Source: Pantoea cypripedii (GTDB taxonomy: Bacteria > Pseudomonadota > Gammaproteobacteria > Enterobacterales > Enterobacteriaceae). Taken from it: 64,000 bases of DNA. The position numbers were made by a program, and so were the translations under genes. How positions within the stretch are numbered: position 1 is the stretch's first letter; the number at the start of each line of letters is the position of its first letter. The stretch spans positions 815,604 through 879,603 of the forward strand of contig NZ_MLJI01000001.1 of NCBI RefSeq assembly GCF_002095535.1, in the 5' to 3' direction. Positions 60,384-64,000 of the stretch are shown here, in pieces. The notes under the pieces are model-generated. The model did not search any database. It saw only the letters and a program-made list of their open reading frames with translations, and was not told where the DNA came from.

Positions 60384-60397
60384 TGTGCATTTGCACA
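60384..60397 (+). promoter_or_regulatory. Perfect palindrome upstream of cdaR
   Basis: TGTGCATTTGCACA is a 14-bp perfect inverted repeat (TGTGCA-TT-TGCACA) 58 bp before the cdaR start. CdaR itself is a likely binder (autoregulation). Confidence 0.55.
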
Positions 60398-60455
60398 ATG
60401 TCAGCTACCGAATGGGCGCGTATTCTGTCTTCTCGTCTTTTTTCCGGAGTGATTG

Positions 60456-61613
60456 ATGGCCACCTATCATCTCGATGCGCGCCTGGCACAGGACATTGTT
60501 GCCCGCACCATGAAAATTATTGACAGCAATGTCAACGTGATGGATGCCCGTGGCCGCATTATTGGCAGTGGAGATCGCGAACGTATTGGCGAATTGCACG
60601 AAGGTGCACTGCTGGTGCTGTCGCAGGGCAGGGTGGTAGATATTGATGAGGCAGTCGCCCGACATCTGCATGGCGTCCGCCCTGGTATTAATCTGCCGTT
60701 ACGTATTGATGGCGAAATCGTCGGCGTAATCGGCCTGACCGGGCAGCCGGTCGCACTGCGTCATTACGGCGAGCTGGTTTGCATGACGGCCGAAATGATG
60801 CTGGAACAGGCGCGTTTGCTGCATATGCTGGCGCAGGATAGCCGTCTGCGCGAAGAACTGGTGCTTAATCTGGTGCGGAGTGAAAGCCTGTCACCGGCGT
60901 TGAGTGAATGGGCACAGCGACTGGGTATTGACCTCAATCAGCCACGCGTTGTGGCGGTGGTGGAGGTGGATAGCGGCCAGCTGGGCGTGGATAGCGCCAT
61001 GTCGGAATTGCAGCAACTGCAAACGCTGCTGACCACCCCTGAGCGCGATAACCTGATTGCTATCGTTTCACTGACTGAAATGGTGGTGTTAAAACCGGCG
61101 CTGAATGCGCATGGTCGCTACGATCAGGACGACCATCGCCGCCGGGTTGAACAACTGCTGCATCGGATGAAAGAGAGTGGCCATCTGCGCATGCGTATTG
61201 CGCTGGGCAACTACTTCACCGGGCCTGGCAGCATCGCGCGATCCTATCGTACTGCCCGCACTACCATGATGGTGGGCAAGCAGCGCATGCCAGAGCAGCG
61301 TAGCTATTTTTATCAGGATTTGGTGTTGCCGGTGCTGCTCGACAGTTTACGTGGTGGCTGGCAGGCGAATGAGCTGGCCCGGCCGCTGGCGAAATTAAAA
61401 AATATGGATAACAACGGCTTGCTGCGTCGGACCCTGATCGCCTGGTTCACGCATAATGTGCAGCCCAGCGCCACGGCACGCGCGCTGTTTATCCACCGTA
61501 ACACGCTGGAATACCGTTTGAACCGCATCTCGGAATTGACCGGTCTGGATTTGGGCAACTTTGACGATCGGCTGTTGCTGTATGTGGCACTGCAACTGGA
61601 TGAGCAGACCTGA
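60456..61613 (+). CDS. cdaR: Sugar diacid regulator CdaR
   Basis: 385 residues from the ATG at 60456 (E. coli 385), with CGGAG six bases upstream; a TTG three bases earlier is not needed. The N-terminal sugar-diacid recognition domain opens YHLDARLAQDIVARTMKIID, and the C-terminal PucR-type helix-turn-helix contains SATARALFIHRNTLEYRLNR. In E. coli it activates the D-glucarate, galactarate and glycerate genes. Its stop overlaps the start of the alginate-lyase-family gene by one base, which is not the E. coli arrangement. Confidence 0.95.
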   Translation: MATYHLDARLAQDIVARTMKIIDSNVNVMDARGRIIGSGDRERIGELHEGALLVLSQGRVVDIDEAVARHLHGVRPGINLPLRIDGEIVGVIGLTGQPVALRHYGELVCMTAEMMLEQARLLHMLAQDSRLREELVLNLVRSESLSPALSEWAQRLGIDLNQPRVVAVVEVDSGQLGVDSAMSELQQLQTLLTTPERDNLIAIVSLTEMVVLKPALNAHGRYDQDDHRRRVEQLLHRMKESGHLRMRIALGNYFTGPGSIARSYRTARTTMMVGKQRMPEQRSYFYQDLVLPVLLDSLRGGWQANELARPLAKLKNMDNNGLLRRTLIAWFTHNVQPSATARALFIHRNTLEYRLNRISELTGLDLGNFDDRLLLYVALQLDEQT

Positions 61614-62857
61614 TGAAGCTGACAGGGCTACTGGCATCGTTGCTGTGGCTGTACAGTAGCTTTGGCCTGGCGACGGAGCTGGCGTTTCTCTCGCTGACCG
61701 ATTTACAACAGGTCAGGCAACAGCTGGCGCAGCGGACTGCCGCAGCGCCAACCCTTGCCGCCTGGCAGCAATTGCAGCGGGAGGCGCAGCAGGCGCTGAA
61801 ACATCCAGACCCGAGCGTCACCGATAAAGGGCTGCTGCCACCGAGCGGTTCAAAGCATGATTATCTCAGTCTGAGCGCCTATTGGTGGCCAGACGACACC
61901 CACCCGGCAGGTCTGCCCTGGCAGCGGCGCGATGGGGTGGTCAATCCCGCCAGCAAAAATGATCAAAGCGATGGTGTCCGGCTGGCGCGTTTTACTGCCG
62001 ATTTGCAGGTATTGACCCTCGCCTGGTACTTCTCGGGTGAGCAGCGTTATGCCGATAAAGCGCAGTCGATGGCGCGGCATTGGTTCATTGATCCCGCCAG
62101 CCGCATGAATCCTAACCTCAATTTTGCCCAGGGGGTGCCGGGTGTGGCGCAGGGGCGTCATACCGGGGTGCTGGATGGGCGTTATTTCGCCACCCGTGTG
62201 GTGGATGCGCTGACGCTGTTGCGCGGATCGCCGGGCTGGCAACACGCGGATGAGCAGGGCGTGCAGCAGTGGTTTCATGCCTATCTGCACTGGCTGCAAC
62301 AGAGTCCGCTGGCGCAACAGGAGGCTGCGGCGGCTAACAACCATGGCAGCTGGTACTGTACGCAGGTGGCGGGCATCGCCTGGTATCTTGGCGATCGCGC
62401 GACGGTGCAGACGATGGTGGCGCTGGCGCGCCGTAAGATCGACCAACAAATTCGGGCTGATGGTACGCAACCGGCGGAACTGGCGCGCACGCGATCCTTT
62501 CATTACAGCTATTTTAATCTGCAGGCACTCAGCAACCTTGCCTGGCTGGCACAACGAAGCGGCTTCGGCGATCTCTGGCATTACCAGAACCCGCAGGGCG
62601 GATCGTTGCTTGCCGCGCTGGCAGCCATGGCCCCTTACAGCGATCCGGCCAAAGTCTGGCCGTGGAAAAATCGCGATCGTGTCAGCGTGCGGCTGATTCC
62701 TTTACTGTCACTGGCGGATAACAGTTTGCAGCAATCACGCTGGCAGCAGCGCATTGCTCAGGCGGACTGGACGGTATCGGGTGGCACGGTGCAACAGGCA
62801 CAGCAAGATACCTGGTTGTTTTCACTGCCTTATGCGCAGAAAAAAGGCCAGCATTAG
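61613..62857 (+). CDS. Alginate lyase-family (PL5-like) exported protein
   Basis: A 414-residue protein with a signal peptide (MKLTGLLASLLWLYSSFGLA) and an alpha-toroid lyase domain. Diagnostic motifs are YLSLSAYWWPDD (84-95), NNHGSWY (242-248; candidate catalytic His244) and RSFHYSYFNLQAL (294-306; candidate Tyr298). Members cleave mannuronate-rich or related polysaccharides by beta-elimination, or are poorly characterised. It shares one base with the cdaR stop, so it is likely co-translated with a sugar-acid regulator. Its 3' end overlaps the yaeH terminator. Actual substrate is unknown. Confidence 0.82.
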   Translation: MKLTGLLASLLWLYSSFGLATELAFLSLTDLQQVRQQLAQRTAAAPTLAAWQQLQREAQQALKHPDPSVTDKGLLPPSGSKHDYLSLSAYWWPDDTHPAGLPWQRRDGVVNPASKNDQSDGVRLARFTADLQVLTLAWYFSGEQRYADKAQSMARHWFIDPASRMNPNLNFAQGVPGVAQGRHTGVLDGRYFATRVVDALTLLRGSPGWQHADEQGVQQWFHAYLHWLQQSPLAQQEAAAANNHGSWYCTQVAGIAWYLGDRATVQTMVALARRKIDQQIRADGTQPAELARTRSFHYSYFNLQALSNLAWLAQRSGFGDLWHYQNPQGGSLLAALAAMAPYSDPAKVWPWKNRDRVSVRLIPLLSLADNSLQQSRWQQRIAQADWTVSGGTVQQAQQDTWLFSLPYAQKKGQH

Positions 62858-62864
62858 CTGGCCT
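62840..62864 (-). terminator. Terminator of yaeH
   Basis: AGGCCAGC and GCTGGCCT pair around a 4-nt loop; on the minus strand five or more Ts follow. It lies 21 bp past the yaeH stop and overlaps the last codons of the lyase gene. Confidence 0.85.
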
Positions 62865-62885
62865 GAGCAGAGCGGGAAGCAAGTA

Positions 62886-63278
62886 TTAACGACCGCTGCG
62901 GGTCAGTTTATCGAGGTCGGATTCGATCTCAGCAATCTTGTTAGACACCACGTTTTCCAGATGGCGCAGATCGTCAAGGATTTTGCGTTTCAGATCGACT
63001 TCAACCTGATCGCGCTGGCAAATCTGATCCAGCTCATCAATCACATAACGCAGGTTAGGGCTGATTTCCTGAACTTCTTTATATCCCTGGCTGCTGTGGT
63101 CGGCCACCACGGTTTTGCGTTGACGCGGGTATTTGAACTTCACGCTTTTCGCGAAGAATTCGCCTTTGTCTTTGCGGAAGTAGATTTTCAGGATGTCGTT
63201 ATTGGCTTCCTGACGCAGGCTGTAACGGTCAATGTCGTCAGGGTTGCTGATACCTAAGCTTTTCAGGTTGTCGTACAT
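62886..63278 (-). CDS. yaeH: YaeH, UPF0325 family protein
   Basis: 130 residues (128 in E. coli) from the ATG at 63278, which gives the family N terminus [20 protein letters not shown]. The block [20 protein letters not shown] and a helical, charged C-terminal half ([17 protein letters not shown]) are conserved. No function is known. Upstream, a 275-bp gap to dapD holds only the dapD terminator. Confidence 0.94.
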   Translation of the reverse strand: MYDNLKSLGISNPDDIDRYSLRQEANNDILKIYFRKDKGEFFAKSVKFKYPRQRKTVVADHSSQGYKEVQEISPNLRYVIDELDQICQRDQVEVDLKRKILDDLRHLENVVSNKIAEIESDLDKLTRSGR

Positions 63279-63493
63279 AGCTTTATATTCCATCAAAAGT
63301 GGGAGAGCGCGCAGGACCATCATCATTCAGGATGCAGCTGAAACGCAGCAACCAGCTTAAACAACTGTAGACATAAAAAACCGGGATGAACATTGCGCGG
63401 CCTGAGTTAACTGGCGCGGATTATGACCTGTTTGAAAAACAAACGCACTTGTTAATTCGCGGTGAGAAACAGGTTGTCAGGTAGGATGTGTAA

Positions 63494-63525
63494 AGAAAAA
63501 ATTACGGGCCTGAATACAGGCCCGT
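63494..63525 (-). terminator. Rho-independent terminator of dapD
   Basis: ACGGGCCTG pairs with CAGGCCCGT around a 4-nt loop (63504-63525); on the minus strand AATTTTTTC follows. It lies 29 bp past the dapD stop codon. Confidence 0.9.
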
Positions 63526-63554
63526 CGGATAAGTTTATTTAAGGCAAATTCGCC

Positions 63555-64000
63555 TTAGTCGATAGTGCGCAGCAGCTCGTTGATACCGACTTTGCCACGG
63601 GTTTTCGCATCAACTTTCTTCACGATAACCGCGCAGTACAAGCTGTAGCTGCCGTCTTTAGAAGGCAGGTTACCTGAAACCACCACAGAACCCGCTGGAA
63701 CACGGCCATAATGCACTTCGCCGGTTTCGCGGTCATAAATTTTGGTGCTCTGACCGATGTAGACGCCCATGGAGATCACGGAACCTTCTTCAACGATCAC
63801 GCCTTCAACGATTTCTGAACGTGCGCCGATAAAGCAGTTGTCTTCGATGATGGTCGGGTTAGCCTGCAGCGGCTCCAGTACGCCACCGATGCCGACGCCG
63901 CCGGACAGGTGAACGTTTTTACCGATCTGCGCGCAGGAACCCACGGTTGCCCAGGTATCGACCATTGAACCCTCATCAACATAAGCGCCGATGTTAACGT
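63555..64000 (-). CDS. dapD: Tetrahydrodipicolinate N-succinyltransferase DapD, C-terminal part (5' end outside window)
   Basis: The visible 147 residues belong to the left-handed beta-helix and C-terminal domain of DapD. They run from [11 protein letters not shown] through [36 protein letters not shown] and a final [12 protein letters not shown]. The enzyme succinylates tetrahydrodipicolinate in lysine and meso-diaminopimelate synthesis. The frame stays open to the right edge of the window, so the ATG at 63965 is internal. Confidence 0.97.
   Translation of the reverse strand, partial: VNIGAYVDEGSMVDTWATVGSCAQIGKNVHLSGGVGIGGVLEPLQANPTIIEDNCFIGARSEIVEGVIVEEGSVISMGVYIGQSTKIYDRETGEVHYGRVPAGSVVVSGNLPSKDGSYSLYCAVIVKKVDAKTRGKVGINELLRTID

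Noticed and set aside
63279..63554. A small RNA or gene in the yaeH-dapD gap
   Set aside because: Apart from the dapD terminator I find no promoter-hairpin pair or frame with a ribosome site.

Overview
The window is chromosomal DNA of a gamma-proteobacterium of the order Enterobacterales, most like Pantoea or Erwinia (family Erwiniaceae). Its backbone follows the E. coli 2.5-4 min order (ampE, aroP, pdhR-aceEF-lpd, acnB, yacL, speDE, yacC, cueO, hpt, yadGH, panBCD, folK, pcnB, gluQ, dksA, sfsA, thpR, hrpB, mrcB, fhuACDB, hemL, erpA, btuF, mtnN, dgt, degP, cdaR, yaeH, dapD), and most proteins have the same length as, and near-identical motifs to, their E. coli counterparts. Several E. coli neighbours are missing (yacH, gcd, can, clcA, yadS, yaeI and the yad fimbrial block) and other genes sit in the gaps. 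The genus is inferred from gene content and order, not from a search.

Layout. 1-4.3 kb: the end of ampE, a two-gene GH43 glycosidase/GPH sugar symporter cassette, and aroP with a double TyrR box. 4.8-11.9 kb: the pyruvate dehydrogenase operon with a perfect PdhR operator and a large hairpin between pdhR and aceE. 12-14 kb: a LysR regulator divergent from an aldo/keto reductase. 14.3-17.4 kb: acnB and yacL. 17.4-27.1 kb: the main accessory block. It holds an AT-rich gene for a secreted 595-aa protein with the Arg/Ser-Thr-Ser/Glu-x-Glu pattern of cholera/pertussis-type ADP-ribosyltransferase toxins. Next to it is a divergent acid-sugar catabolic island: an iron alcohol dehydrogenase, a DapA-family aldolase, a 2-hydroxyacid dehydrogenase and an MFS permease on the minus strand, and a four-carbon acid-sugar kinase, PdxA2 and a DeoR regulator on the plus strand. 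27.1-35 kb: polyamine synthesis, yacC, CueR-type cueO, a PLP Cys/Met-metabolism enzyme, hpt and the YadGH exporter. 35-40.7 kb: pantothenate and folate genes, poly(A) polymerase with an apparent AUU start, gluQ and dksA. 40.9-53.3 kb: sfsA, thpR, hrpB, mrcB and the Fur-boxed ferrichrome system. 53.4-64 kb: hemL, erpA, a small unknown exported protein, btuF-mtnN, dgt, a sigma-E-type degP promoter, cdaR coupled to an alginate-lyase-family gene, yaeH and the 3' part of dapD.

Three copies of a roughly 71-bp dispersed element with perfect 22-bp inverted arms lie in three convergent intergenic regions (11.95, 27.05 and 35.0 kb). One copy supplies the stop codon of the LysR gene.

The strongest candidate for something undescribed is the ADP-ribosyltransferase-like exported protein at 17.45-19.24 kb. 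It has no B-subunit gene beside it and carries about 390 residues of unrecognised sequence after its catalytic-like domain. I saw no tRNA, rRNA, CRISPR array, transposase or phage gene.
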